Notes under the pieces: model-generated
What the model saw: the letters and a program-made list of their open reading frames with translations, nothing else
What the model was told of the DNA's origin: nothing
The model's database searches: none
Part shown: in pieces, positions 35,425 to 44,845 of the stretch
Layout of the letters: each line of letters starts with the position of its first letter
How positions within the stretch are numbered: position 1 is the first letter of the stretch
Made by a program: the position numbers and the translations under genes
Source: an uncultured Oscillospiraceae bacterium
Lineage (GTDB): Bacteria > Bacillota > Clostridia > Oscillospirales > Ruminococcaceae
Reading direction: 5' to 3'
DNA length: 64,000 nucleotides
Assembly (NCBI GenBank): GCA_934438055.1
Contig: CAKSAY010000001.1
Coordinates: 62,001-126,000, forward strand

Positions 35425-36368
35425 TGGCCTATGAATTTTATGGAAATGAAAGCGTTTTGCAGCTTTTAACTGACTCGCTTTCGAAAAACAGGCTCGCGCA
35501 CGCCTATTTGTTTTATGGCGAAAAGGGCTTGGGAAAGTGCACATTGGCAATTCAATTTGCCCAAGCAATTCTCTGCAAATGCAATGACGCACCCTGTCAC
35601 CACTGTGTTAGCTGCAACAAAATTAAAAAAAATATTCATCCTGATTGCACAATCTTGGGCGGTGAAACAGGAAAAAACCAATTTCATGCCGAAACCATTC
35701 GAGAGATGCGCTCGCAGGCTTTTGTGATGCCGAATGAAAGTGCTTATCGTGTGTTTATTCTTCAAAACGTGCAGGCAATGTCGCAAACTGCCGCCAATGC
35801 GCTTTTAAAGATTTTAGAAGAACCTCCCAAAAATGTAATTTTTCTCTTAACCTGTCAGGATAAATCCTCGCTTTTGCAAACCATAAGTTCTCGCTGCTTG
35901 CCTATACGCATAGCCCCGGTTTCCCCCGCATTGTGCAAACAAGCAGTTTTGAGTAGTCTGGGTGAATCCACTGAAAATTTAGAACAAATCATACGTTTGT
36001 GCGATGGAAGCATAGGACAAGCGCTATTCTGGATACAAGATGAGAAAGGGAGAGCAGCTTTTACAATCATGCAAAAGCTGTCCGAAGCGTTATGCACCGG
36101 AGATGAGTTAAACATTCTGCAGGCATTAGCGCCTTTAGAACAAGACGCTATGCTCTTTGAGGAAGTTTTGCTCTGTTTAAAGCGCAGATTCAGAGCTGCC
36201 TTGCAAAATCGCTTTGCGCAAACAGGCCAAAATGATCGACTTTCCTCGTCTCTCTCTCTGCGCCAAATCATAAAAGACATCGAATGTGTGCAGAGGCTTG
36301 AGCGTGCTTTGCAGCAAAACGCAAATCTCCGTTTAGCAGCTACATGGTTAAGCGCAAATTTGAAGTAA
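35424..36368 (+). CDS. holB: DNA polymerase III delta' subunit
   Basis: 314 residues. Clamp-loader AAA+ ATPase-like subunit: AHAYLFYGEKGLGKCT (P-loop-like), a zinc module with four cysteines (CKCNDAPCHHCVSC), 'NALLKILEEPP' and 'LLTCQDKSSLLQTISSRC' (SRC motif). It lies between darA and ricT, as in Bacillus. Confidence 0.94.
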   Translation: MAYEFYGNESVLQLLTDSLSKNRLAHAYLFYGEKGLGKCTLAIQFAQAILCKCNDAPCHHCVSCNKIKKNIHPDCTILGGETGKNQFHAETIREMRSQAFVMPNESAYRVFILQNVQAMSQTAANALLKILEEPPKNVIFLLTCQDKSSLLQTISSRCLPIRIAPVSPALCKQAVLSSLGESTENLEQIIRLCDGSIGQALFWIQDEKGRAAFTIMQKLSEALCTGDELNILQALAPLEQDAMLFEEVLLCLKRRFRAALQNRFAQTGQNDRLSSSLSLRQIIKDIECVQRLERALQQNANLRLAATWLSANLK

Positions 36369-36394
36369 ACCCCTCCGTTTAAAAGGAGTTCATT

Positions 36395-37240
36395 ATGATA
36401 GAAGTTATTGGAATACGTTTTAAACACAGTGCAAAAATATATTACTTTTCGCCCAACCACAAGCAACTAAAAGTAGGTGATAAAGTAATTGCAGCCTCCC
36501 CGCATGGAACAGCATGCGGAGAAGTGGTTGTTGCCAACCAAAACATAGACGAGCGCTCTTTGCAATTCTCCATTCAACCTATCATTAGAATTGCAAACGA
36601 GCAAGATCTCGAAAATAATAGACAAAACGAGCAAAAGGAAAAGGAAGCGTTTACTGTGTGCGAACAGCAAATTCAAAAGCACAAGCTTTCAATGAAACTG
36701 GTCAGCGTTGAATATACGCTGGATAAAAATAAATTGCTCTTTTATTTTACATCAGACGGAAGAGTTGATTTCCGTGCGCTTGTGAAGGATCTAGCCGGAA
36801 TTTTTCATACAAGAATCGAACTGCGTCAAATTGGCGTTAGAGATGAGGCCAGAATGCTTGGAGGGTTTGGTATTTGCGGGCGAAACTTTTGCTGTTCCGG
36901 CTTTTTAGAACATTTCCACCCCGTTTCAATAAAAATGGCTAAAGAGCAAAATCTTTCCCTAAATCCAGCAAAAATCTCAGGCGCCTGTGGGAGATTAATG
37001 TGCTGCCTAAAATATGAACAAGATACCTATGAAAAATGCGCTAAATCCTCGCCGCGAATCGGCAGTATGGTCTCTACTCCTAATGGAATGGGTACTGTGG
37101 TAGACGGAAATGTGTTAACCGGCTTTTATCAGGTGCGTATGCAGTCCTCTCCGGACGCGCCTCCGTCTACGTTTCATAGAGATGTTTTAAAGCCCTCTAA
37201 ACTGCAAAATCCGCATTCACCTAAGCGCAACCCAAAATAA
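36395..37240 (+). CDS. ricT: RicT (PSP1-domain, YaaT)
   Basis: 281 residues. The PSP1 C-terminal domain contains the conserved cysteine clusters GFGICGRNFCCSGFL and SGACGRLMCCLKYE. In Bacillus RicT joins RicA and RicF in a [4Fe-4S] complex that affects RNase Y processing, competence, biofilm and sporulation. GGAG lies before ATG 36395. Last gene of the unit starting at ddl or argS. Confidence 0.92.
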   Translation: MIEVIGIRFKHSAKIYYFSPNHKQLKVGDKVIAASPHGTACGEVVVANQNIDERSLQFSIQPIIRIANEQDLENNRQNEQKEKEAFTVCEQQIQKHKLSMKLVSVEYTLDKNKLLFYFTSDGRVDFRALVKDLAGIFHTRIELRQIGVRDEARMLGGFGICGRNFCCSGFLEHFHPVSIKMAKEQNLSLNPAKISGACGRLMCCLKYEQDTYEKCAKSSPRIGSMVSTPNGMGTVVDGNVLTGFYQVRMQSSPDAPPSTFHRDVLKPSKLQNPHSPKRNPK

Positions 37241-37642
37241 AAATGGCAGCCATTATTGCTACAAAAGATTGGACAATGAGATGAAATCCCTCACGGATGG
37301 TGCAAAGCGTCTGCGCAGCCCCCTGATGCATTGACAAACAAACATTTTTGCGAATTCCTCCATACACTGTCCCATTTGTGTTTCTTAACAGATGTGCTCG
37401 CAGTCTTTCCTCAGAACAACTCTTCAGATGAAAGATTGCGGCTTGGTTTAAACGGGCAAAAAACAAGGCCCTCAAAAGCGTAAAGCAATTGGCTTGTCCC
37501 CCCTCACAATTGCGTCTATCTGTAGCTGTCTCAGCAGCATTTTGCTTATGTCTTCTTTTATTATGTAAAGTTTTTTCGCTTAAAAAAATAAAATATTATA
37601 AAAACTCGAATCTTTATTTGAGGAAATTCTTCTTTTTACCAC
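37241..37642. other. Intergenic region; one uninterpreted open frame on the minus strand
   Basis: About 400 bases between ricT and the ferredoxin promoter. On the minus strand a frame is open from about 37475 to 37221, overlapping the ricT 3' end, with a hydrophobic C-terminus (FVAIMAAIFILGC). It has no ribosome-binding site, and I recognise no family, so I do not call it a gene. No other structure is seen. Confidence 0.35.
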
Positions 37643-37670
37643 TTGCTATTTTTTTATTTTATGATAAAAT
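37643..37670 (+). promoter_or_regulatory. Promoter of the ferredoxin gene
   Basis: TTGCTA (37643-37648), 16-base T-rich spacer, TAAAAT (37665-37670); the start codon is 52 bases downstream. Confidence 0.55.
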
Positions 37671-37722
37671 AGTAGTGAACCATAATATTTTATTATGGAC
37701 AATTCATAAGGAGGTTATAAAA

Positions 37723-37896
37723 ATGGCATATGTAATTAATAATGATTGTATTAGCTGTGGTGCTTGTGAATCAGAATGTCCGGTAAACTGCATTACTCCC
37801 GGCGATGAACACTATGTTATCGACAAAGAGGTATGCATTGAGTGCGGTTCCTGCACAGGTGTATGTCCTGTGGGCGCCCCCAATCCGGAAGACTAA
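37723..37896 (+). CDS. 2[4Fe-4S] ferredoxin
   Basis: 57 residues from ATG 37723, which has AAGGAGG before it; the longer frame upstream is non-coding leader. Two C-x2-C-x2-C-x3-C-P clusters (CISCGACESECP and CIECGSCTGVCP) define the clostridial ferredoxin that carries electrons for hydrogenase, pyruvate:ferredoxin oxidoreductase and similar enzymes. Own promoter and strong terminator, consistent with high expression. Confidence 0.96.
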   Translation: MAYVINNDCISCGACESECPVNCITPGDEHYVIDKEVCIECGSCTGVCPVGAPNPED

Positions 37897-37909
37897 ACTT
37901 GAACATAAC

Positions 37910-37939
37910 AAAAAGGTTCGGAATTATCCGAACCTTTTT
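37910..37939. terminator. Bidirectional terminator between ferredoxin and the PII-like gene
   Basis: AAAAAGGTTCGGA and TCCGAACCTTTTT form a perfect 13-bp stem with a 4-base loop. Confidence 0.92.
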
Positions 37940-37962
37940 ATTTATATTCGCAGTAAAAAATG

Positions 37963-38316
37963 CTACCTTTCAGAATCTCCCTTTTTGACCAATCCCTGAA
38001 CAGAATCCACAGGAATCGTAAAAATAATGCCGGTATTCGGCTCTGTTAATTCGCCCACCACTTGCTTGACTACCCTATAAAAAAGTTGCTCTTGCTCTTG
38101 ATTCACAACCGTAAAAATAGTCGTATTTTCATTATGTTCCTCATCTAACAATGCCTTAAGGGAATTCATCAATTTGCTTTCATGACGATTATATAAAGAC
38201 TGAGCCATGCCGGCAGAGTGCAGAATAGTTGCGCCCCGCAAGCCCTGATCAGATAGTTCAGATAAAAGAGAATCTACCTTTTCATTATTATTTAAAACAA
38301 AAATTAAAAGCTTCAA
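37963..38316 (-). CDS. PII-like nitrogen-regulator family protein
   Basis: 117 residues with the alternating beta-alpha-beta pattern of PII-like small trimeric proteins: KLLIFVLNNNEKVDSLLSEL, then 'GLRGATILHSAGM', and late 'PNTGIIFTIPVDSVQGL'. The uridylylation tyrosine loop of GlnB is absent. The gene is convergent to the ferredoxin gene with no ammonium transporter nearby, so the ligand is unknown. The start is TTG 38316 with AAAGGAGAGG upstream. The gap from 38317 to 38634, shared with the ROK gene, shows no other feature. Confidence 0.65.
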   Translation of the reverse strand: MKLLIFVLNNNEKVDSLLSELSDQGLRGATILHSAGMAQSLYNRHESKLMNSLKALLDEEHNENTTIFTVVNQEQEQLFYRVVKQVVGELTEPNTGIIFTIPVDSVQGLVKKGDSER

Positions 38317-38634
38317 ATCATCCTCTCCTTTTCTATTCAATTGATTTTAAAAACACTCTATGACAGAAAACAATACAAAAGTATTTGCCATACAAAACTT
38401 TTTTATTCTACGTCCCTTTATGATAATAGTTATATACACAAAATTGACCTCGTAATCTGACAATACGGCTTATATTTGAATTTCCAATAATGCAAAAAAT
38501 AAATCCCACTTTTTCTATCAGGCGGCTCTATATACAATGAAGTGTAATAATAGACTCACATCGGTATTATATACATTATATCACTCTAAAAATATAGATA
38601 CAAGTAAAAAAAGTCGATATAGGAGAATTGAACC

Positions 38635-39684
38635 ATGCAATATAAAGGAATGAGTAAATATACTATCAAGCAATTTAACCAAATGCAAATTCTACGCTAT
38701 TTAAAAAGCCAAAAATCGGCTGCAAAATCAGAAATCTCTAAAGCGCTCGGTTTAACAAGGGCTTCCATTACTCTATTAATAGATGAAATGACATCAAAAG
38801 GTCTGCTCACAGTTTCAAATAAACACTCTCAAAAAAGGAAAATGACGCTTTATAGGCTTGCTGCCAACTACAAATTTGCTTTTGGCATCACACTCCATAA
38901 AGACGTGTTTTATATGGCTCTTAGTAATATAGAAGGAGCCTTATTAAATAAAATCAGTGATACATTACAATCCGATATGAATGAAGATGAAATAGCAAAA
39001 CGAATTCTAAAACAGATAAATCGTTTATTAAAGGATAATTGCCTGGAAAATAATGATATCTTAGGCGTTGGCCTTGCCTATTCTGCCTCCATAGATTCCT
39101 CTATCGTCAACCGGATAATGTCTATCCTCAACAAAAACTGCTCACTCAAATTTTATGCACTTTCGCTCACGAACGCCATTGGAATCGCGTATTTTGATTT
39201 CCATCAATTCTTCGTCTCTCCACAAATCAATACTTTGACCTGCATAGAATTCTATGAATCTCTATCTATTTCCACTGTCCATAAAGATGCTCTATTAACC
39301 CATGGCGCTCCGTTCCTTTCACATTCACTTGAAAGCGCTTTCTTTGCCACACAATTTCCCGTGTTATCCTCAAATTTTAACCCCGCACAACAAGAATCAG
39401 CACAACAAATCCAGGCATTTTCATATGAAGTTTTAACTAAACGCCTTGGAGAAGAACTCTTCCGTCTAATAAATTTTGCTGCACTTTTCAACCCATCTGG
39501 TATCATCTGTTTATCTTCCCCATCCATTGACAAAGAATTTAAAGCTCTATTACTACAAAGTTTAGAGCCATCTCTTAAAGAAAAGATAATCATTTTCGAT
39601 CGAGAATCAAAAATAAATTTTTTAGCTGCCTGTGCTGTTTCAATCCGAAAACATCTTATTGAATCAGGTGGTAATATAGAATAG
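38635..39684 (+). CDS. ROK-derived transcriptional regulator lacking kinase motifs
   Basis: 349 residues. An N-terminal winged helix (about 10-70: 'QILRYLKSQKSAAKSEISKALGLTRAS..LLIDEM..KGLL') is followed by a ROK-like ASKHA domain ('DILGVGLAYSASIDSS'). The sugar-kinase hallmarks are missing: no DxGxG phosphate loop, no END(A/N)-type catalytic segment (TNAIGIAYFDF in that place) and no CxCGxxGCxE zinc motif. It probably regulates transcription with an altered or absent sugar ligand. AGGAGA is before ATG 38635. It lies ~1.3 kb from the surface-array genes on the opposite strand. Confidence 0.75.
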   Translation: MQYKGMSKYTIKQFNQMQILRYLKSQKSAAKSEISKALGLTRASITLLIDEMTSKGLLTVSNKHSQKRKMTLYRLAANYKFAFGITLHKDVFYMALSNIEGALLNKISDTLQSDMNEDEIAKRILKQINRLLKDNCLENNDILGVGLAYSASIDSSIVNRIMSILNKNCSLKFYALSLTNAIGIAYFDFHQFFVSPQINTLTCIEFYESLSISTVHKDALLTHGAPFLSHSLESAFFATQFPVLSSNFNPAQQESAQQIQAFSYEVLTKRLGEELFRLINFAALFNPSGIICLSSPSIDKEFKALLLQSLEPSLKEKIIIFDRESKINFLAACAVSIRKHLIESGGNIE

Positions 39685-39916
39685 ACATTCTGCAACAACA
39701 CAATGCTCTTGTTTATGGCAATTCACTGAAAAAGTTTTCGCCCTTAAACCATGTGTTATCTTTCAAGCGCCATGAAATCAACATACACTGTATTTACAAA
39801 TAGATAAGCCTTTCCGTCTTTGAAATTTGTATCGCAAACAATAATGTCATATGAGACTCTATCTACCAACACAATCTTCTCTTTTTGTGAATTTAAATAT
39901 AACCGTCTTAGAAAGA

Positions 39917-39945
39917 GGCCGGAGCAATTGCTCCGGCCCTTTTTT
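39917..39945 (+). terminator. Terminator after the ROK-type gene
   Basis: A perfect 22-base palindrome GGCCGGAGCAATTGCTCCGG(CC) followed by a T6 run; it lies 232 bases past the stop. Confidence 0.85.
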
Positions 39946-40928
39946 CATGAAAGAAAAAACGTTTAAAATTTATTATATGAGTAAAAAACAATTCTTCTAA
40001 ATTCTAATAGACGCTGTACCCACCCCCAGCAAAAGGCTTAAAAAGACAATCCCTTGTTTTTTTCAAAAAACTTAAGCTTTAAAACGATTATTTGAACAGT
40101 CCTCTAATTTCCCAGCAAGCAATGAGTCGTCTTTGCAAAGCAAAAGTGTTTCATAGGTGAAAAAATTTCCCTATTAAACCTAATTGACACCTCAAACAAC
40201 TCTAAAATTTCCCACCAAATTACTCCACCTGATTTTCACTTCTCGAACCGGCATTAAATGCATTTTCTAATCTTCTTCTCATTATCCTCCACTGTCTCTA
40301 GATGATATTCCTACTGCCGCTTTCCTATTCCGATGCTTGTAGTATAAATATCGAATATTTCTATAGAACATCAAGCCACTCTTATCTTTGAATGACTCCA
40401 TAACTCCAACATTGAAAATTTGGCAGTCCTCCTACATTTCGGCCACATCCTAAACTCAATAGTCCCCATCTCTATGCATCTGTGAATTTTCCATTCTTCG
40501 GTGCAGGCAAAGCAAAACACTTTTTAGCAAAAACAATACTGTTCTGCTGTTTGTGCTATATACCCTAAAACATTTTATCACATTCATCTCCAAAGCTATT
40601 TTTCTCAACTCTAAACCGCGCTTAGTAAGCTAAAGTCTTCTATGTAAAAATTTTTCTCCCACATCATCCATAGATGCCCTTAGTCAAAGCTATCTTGCCG
40701 GAAAATAACTTTCTATAATACGAAATAATATTGCTTCAAACGCAATTCTTATCATGCAAATCCACTCTATCTCTCAATTTTTTTCAAATAGCTTCGATAT
40801 ACAGCACCTTTTACAACTCATAAAAAAGTATATCATAAACAAATACAAATTGTGATTTTTAAGCCAATTAGTCAATGAAACCAAAAATAGGCCATTACTT
40901 AACATCTCCGCAAAAGAACAAAAGGAAA
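39946..40928. other. ~1-kb non-coding region before the surface array
   Basis: No open frame of 60 codons exists on either strand, which is unusual at this length in this genome. I see no tRNA, riboswitch or repeated motif. The pyrimidine-rich, stop-dense sequence may be fully decayed coding DNA, in line with other decay around the array. Confidence 0.5.
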
Positions 40929-40955
40929 GGCAGTTTATCCTAAGGATAAACTGCC
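40929..40955 (-). terminator. Terminator of the surface-array anchor gene
   Basis: GGCAGTTTATCC (40929-40940), loop TAA and GGATAAACTGCC (40944-40955) form a perfect 12-bp stem. It is 46 bases after the stop at 41002, with a T-rich tail on the minus strand. Confidence 0.8.
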
Positions 40956-41001
40956 AATCAATTAGATATTTAATTGTAAATATCTTTTATTTTAAGTCTT
41001 C

Positions 41002-43404
41002 TTATTTTTTTCTTCTCTTAATGAGAACTGCACCCGCAGCAGAAAGAGCTGCTAAAGCTGCAATGCCGGCCAACGGGAATGCATCGCCTGTCTTCACATT
41101 GTTTGTTGAAGACGGAGTTGCCGCATTAGAAGCAGAAGGAGTTACAGTTGCGCCACCATTATTCTCTGGAGATGGAACAACACCGCCGCCATTCTGTGCT
41201 TCAGTAACATTTACATTCTGCTCAATGATGAATTCTTTACCATCTAAAGTGACAATCTTAGCAGTGATGGTAGCAGTACCCGTTGACTTTGCAGTCACAA
41301 CGCCATTGCCATCAACATCTGCAACATTCTTATTAGAAGTGGTCCATACAATGGATGCAATGTTAGAAGCGTCATATGGCTCGTAAACAATCTTCATCTG
41401 GAGTGAATCTCCAACCGGCAAGCTCGAAGCTGCCTTAACAGTGTCATCAGAGAACGAAGATTTCTCTACAGGCACGTTAACAAAGACATTACAGGTTGCA
41501 GTGAAGTTGCCGACCTTTGCAGTAATTACTGCGCGTCCTCCCTTAACAGGAGAAACCAAACCGTTTGCCACTTCAACAATACTTGGGTCACTTGAGGTCC
41601 AAGTAACAGTCTTGTCATCGGTGGTGTCATTCGGATTATAGATAACAGTTAACTGTGCAGTCTCTGTCTTGGTCAGCTCAATGTCTGTCTTATCAAGCGA
41701 TATGCCCTTTAATGGGTTGGTGTTATGAACAGTACATGTAGCTGTCTTAACAATGCCATCAACAGTTGTTTCTGTCGCCGTAACCACAGCGTCGCCATAT
41801 TTGGTTCCGGCTGTGATGGTAGCAATGCTGTTATTTGTGCCGGATGCTGTAATGCTTACAACATCTGCATCATCAACAGTCCAAACAACATTTGTCAACT
41901 GGCTCGCATCCGCTGGATCAAAGGAAACCTGTAGGTTATCAGAATTCTTATCCGGTGTTAAAGTAATATCAGATTTATCCAATGTAATGTTTGTCAAAGG
42001 ATTGTTTACTGTTACTGCACATGTATCAGATTTCGTGGAACCATCGCCGGACTGAACGCTAGCAGTGATGTCAACTGTTCCAACACCATTAGCAGTCACA
42101 ACACCGTTAGCATCAACAGATGCAATTTTATCATTGTCAGACTTCCAAGTGATTGTCTTGTCATCTGTGGTGTCGTCTGGATCAATCTTGGCAACAAGGG
42201 TTTCCGTGTTGCCCTTATTGATGGTGGTTGTGTGCTTATTGAGCGAAATGCTTGTGATTTGCTTCTCTGAAACCGTGATGGTCACAGAATCGCTGAAGTT
42301 CGTGCCCTCAGCAGTTGCGGTAATCTCCGCTGTGCCGGTTTTTTTACCTGTCACAACTGCGCCAAGGTTGCCAACAGCTTCCACTGATGCAATGTCATCA
42401 GCATCGGAAGACCATTTGATGTTTGGCTTGTTAGTAGGCTCTGCCGGAACATAAGCAGCTGTTAAGTTCGCAGTCTGATTCTTGAGAATTGAGGTCGTGT
42501 CTGCGGACACAGTGATGCCGGTGAGCGGCACTGTAACATTCACCTGACAGGTTGCCGTCAAATCGCCAATCTTTGCGGTAATGTTTGTCGTGCCTGCTTT
42601 ATTGCCGGGTGTGACTGTTGCTGATCTGCTTGGAGAACCAATTGGCGTTACGGAAGCAACGTCAGGGTCTTCCGAAGACCACTCAACATCAGAGGTGACG
42701 CTGGCAGGCTCAACCGTTGCGTTTAAGGTTGCGCTGCCGCCGACTGCCAAATCTAATGTATTTTGATCAAGAGTAATCTTGGTTGGAGCCACAACAATTT
42801 TAGTCTGATTTGTTGTGTCTTGTATATCAGATTGAGCCGCCTCATAATTCATATCCATGGTATCTTCACCATTACTGTTCCATGTAGTAGTGCCATGCAA
42901 ATTATCTGCTGCTGCACTATCTAGAACAGTAAAGTTTAATGTTACCATAGAGGAACCTGCATATGGGGGAAGAGGCAAAGGCGTTACGCCGTCAGGATTC
43001 GTCATGGACAAGAGAATATCCTTATCTGTTTTGCTATCACTATCTAAATCCGTATCATCGTCTTGAGCAACAACATCGCCTAAACCCCACCCTAATGTAG
43101 AACCATCATACTTTAATTGCGTTGAATCATAACAATAATATAGTGTACATCCCAAAAAATCAGAACCGGCTTTGGTAGCGTCTCCATTCAAATCATAGAT
43201 AACTTGCAGAGTATCTCCAGGCTTTACTTCTGTTTTATTGGTGGAAACGTTTATATTGACGTAACCGGCAGGATAGTTGGCTGAATCCCAATCGTTAGAA
43301 TCAATAGCCAATGTTGTGAAAGGAGCTAGCATTGTAGCCATCATCGCAACAGAAAGGGTTGCCGCCATCACTCTTTTAAAAGGGCGACTGCTTTTTTTTA
43401 ACAT
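41002..43404 (-). CDS. Sortase-anchored cohesin and Big_2 protein (putative anchoring scaffoldin)
   Basis: 800 residues. Signal peptide 1-33 (PFKRVMAATLSVAMMATMLA). Residues ~40-205 are cohesin-like: VKPGDTLQVIYDLNG near the start, a 'LYYCYDSTQLKYDG' strand in the place of the cohesin Y/F-DP..L.Y segment, and a closing 'VTLNFTVLDSA' strand. Six Big_2 Ig-like repeats of ~88 residues follow (~205-736; 'W.S.D..IASVD..GVV.A...G...ITA' in each). A Pro/Ser/Thr/Asn linker leads to the C-terminal NVKTGD, a ~20-residue hydrophobic helix and KRRKK, a sortase-type wall-sorting signal. It is the only member here without a dockerin. The start at 43404 has AGAAAGG 9 bases upstream. Cohesin assignment is by pattern, not by structure. 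Confidence 0.8.
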   Translation of the reverse strand: MLKKSSRPFKRVMAATLSVAMMATMLAPFTTLAIDSNDWDSANYPAGYVNINVSTNKTEVKPGDTLQVIYDLNGDATKAGSDFLGCTLYYCYDSTQLKYDGSTLGWGLGDVVAQDDDTDLDSDSKTDKDILLSMTNPDGVTPLPLPPYAGSSMVTLNFTVLDSAAADNLHGTTTWNSNGEDTMDMNYEAAQSDIQDTTNQTKIVVAPTKITLDQNTLDLAVGGSATLNATVEPASVTSDVEWSSEDPDVASVTPIGSPSRSATVTPGNKAGTTNITAKIGDLTATCQVNVTVPLTGITVSADTTSILKNQTANLTAAYVPAEPTNKPNIKWSSDADDIASVEAVGNLGAVVTGKKTGTAEITATAEGTNFSDSVTITVSEKQITSISLNKHTTTINKGNTETLVAKIDPDDTTDDKTITWKSDNDKIASVDANGVVTANGVGTVDITASVQSGDGSTKSDTCAVTVNNPLTNITLDKSDITLTPDKNSDNLQVSFDPADASQLTNVVWTVDDADVVSITASGTNNSIATITAGTKYGDAVVTATETTVDGIVKTATCTVHNTNPLKGISLDKTDIELTKTETAQLTVIYNPNDTTDDKTVTWTSSDPSIVEVANGLVSPVKGGRAVITAKVGNFTATCNVFVNVPVEKSSFSDDTVKAASSLPVGDSLQMKIVYEPYDASNIASIVWTTSNKNVADVDGNGVVTAKSTGTATITAKIVTLDGKEFIIEQNVNVTEAQNGGGVVPSPENNGGATVTPSASNAATPSSTNNVKTGDAFPLAGIAALAALSAAGAVLIKRRKK

Positions 43405-43447
43405 TTTTTTCATCCTTTCTATGTCATCATTTTGCACTTCTTATAAT

Positions 43448-43483
43448 TAGCGCCAAGAGCAAAATCAAAAGCTCTCGGCGCTA
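43448..43483 (-). promoter_or_regulatory. Stable hairpin in the 5' leader of the anchor gene
   Basis: On the minus strand TAGCGCCGAGAGC and GCTCTTGGCGCTA form a 13-bp stem (one G-U) with a 10-base loop, 44 bases before the start codon. No T-run follows, so it is not a terminator. It may stabilise or process the mRNA. Confidence 0.55.
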
Positions 43484-44162
43484 ACGTAGAACACATCTGA
43501 AATGCATAACGACTTGGGGTCTGCTATTATGCAATGTGTTTTTAAGAAGCATTTGCAGTGTTGTGCACTGCAAAAAGTTCTTTTCCATCAGCTTCACGCC
43601 ACGGCAGCGGCATTTGCAACATCAAGGACGTGAACCATGTGTGACTAACCAAACTAAATCCTGCCGCCGGAGCGTTTGGTCAGGTTTAGGTGATCGGATG
43701 AAACGCCCACTGATCAGAGGAAAGCCAAAAGAACTACTGAAACGTCTTTCATATGCACGCAGGGTCAAGATTAACAACTGCTGCTTCCCCGGTTTCGTGC
43801 AGCCTAAAGTTTGAAGAAGCGTTGACTGCATCGACCTAGCTAAAAGTCCAAGCATTGAATCTTTGATTTACGTTTCAGAGGGCGCGGAATGAAATTCTTT
43901 TTTAAGAATCCATATCCTTCATACATTCACGATGTATGCCGATTCATTAATAAAGTAAAGGGATTGTGCCGATTACAAAAATCGCTCAACTCATATCTAA
44001 AAATTTTCTCTTTAGACGAGGCGGTTTTCGCTATAGTTTTGTTTAGTGTTTGGTAAGAACAATCGAAACAAACGATATCGGCGCACAAATCATCTCGAAC
44101 AAACAGCCGAGTGAGAAAGCAAACCGCACATATGCGCAGTTTTTTTGTGAAAACCATCTCAG

Positions 44163-44296
44163 TCAACAACACCTATCGGTGAAAATTGAATCCCAATCGT
44201 TTGGTTTGTCCACAGTCAACGCTGCGAAAGAGGTCGGTGCAAACCGACTTTCATAGCCACTGAAAGGGCGGCAGCTATGAGACTATTCACAATCTT
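44163..44296 (-). pseudogene. Decayed N-terminus of a second anchor-like cohesin protein
   Basis: On the minus strand, one frame gives KIVNSLIAAALSVAMKVGL and the next gives APTSFAALTVDKPNDWDSIF. Joined across one frameshift these reproduce the signal peptide and mature start of the intact anchor protein (LSVAMMATMLAPFTTLAIDSNDWDS, here compared piecewise). After that the frames are full of stops. The shared NDWDS after the cleavage site makes common descent likely. Confidence 0.6.
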
Positions 44297-44845
44297 CTCA
44301 CTTGAGCTATGTTTGTATCTCTCTCCCTCTTTATCGAAAAAGCGTTACCGCTCAATCTTCACATTAGGGAATCAAAGCGAGAAATGCAACACTTTATTCC
44401 CTAATTTCGTACCATAAAAATGAATAAATTGGAAAGAATCCTTGGCACGACATTTGCGAGACTGCCTACAAAAAAGAGTCTCTCTCGCAGCCCCATATCC
44501 GGGCGGCACCAAAAAGCATACTTGAATATGAAGCTGCGATATAACCGCCGTTTCTATTCAATCCGCCGAAACGGCAGCTAAATTAACCGGGAGTGTGTGT
44601 GATTATATATGCTCTGGGCTGCATGGAAGAAAAAACAGACCATGCAACGCCATCCCCATACCCACGGCAATTTATGACTAGTTGTATTTTATAAAACTGA
44701 ATCAACAAATATAATAGCTAAACCCGAGCCTAGCATTATTTGTCTTTATCAATCTCGCCCACCAAGAGGTTCGAGCCCGGACACAGAGACTGCTCCGAAA
44801 GAGGCGTCGCTTAGAGCATGAAACGTCGACTGTGAACGCTTCCCT

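Noticed and set aside
37221..37475. 84-codon minus-strand frame overlapping the 3' end of ricT with a hydrophobic end
   Set aside because: No ribosome-binding site or recognisable family; kept only as a note in the intergenic entry.
44227..44279. Two adjacent palindromes with a GGTGCAAACC and GCCACTG resemblance to parts of the cobalamin riboswitch
   Set aside because: The full riboswitch core is not there. On the opposite strand the same bases read as the signal peptide of a decayed cohesin protein, which explains them better.
44765..44785. GGTTCGAGCCCGG, like a tRNA T-arm
   Set aside because: The flanking bases do not form a T-stem, and no acceptor, D or anticodon arm is found.
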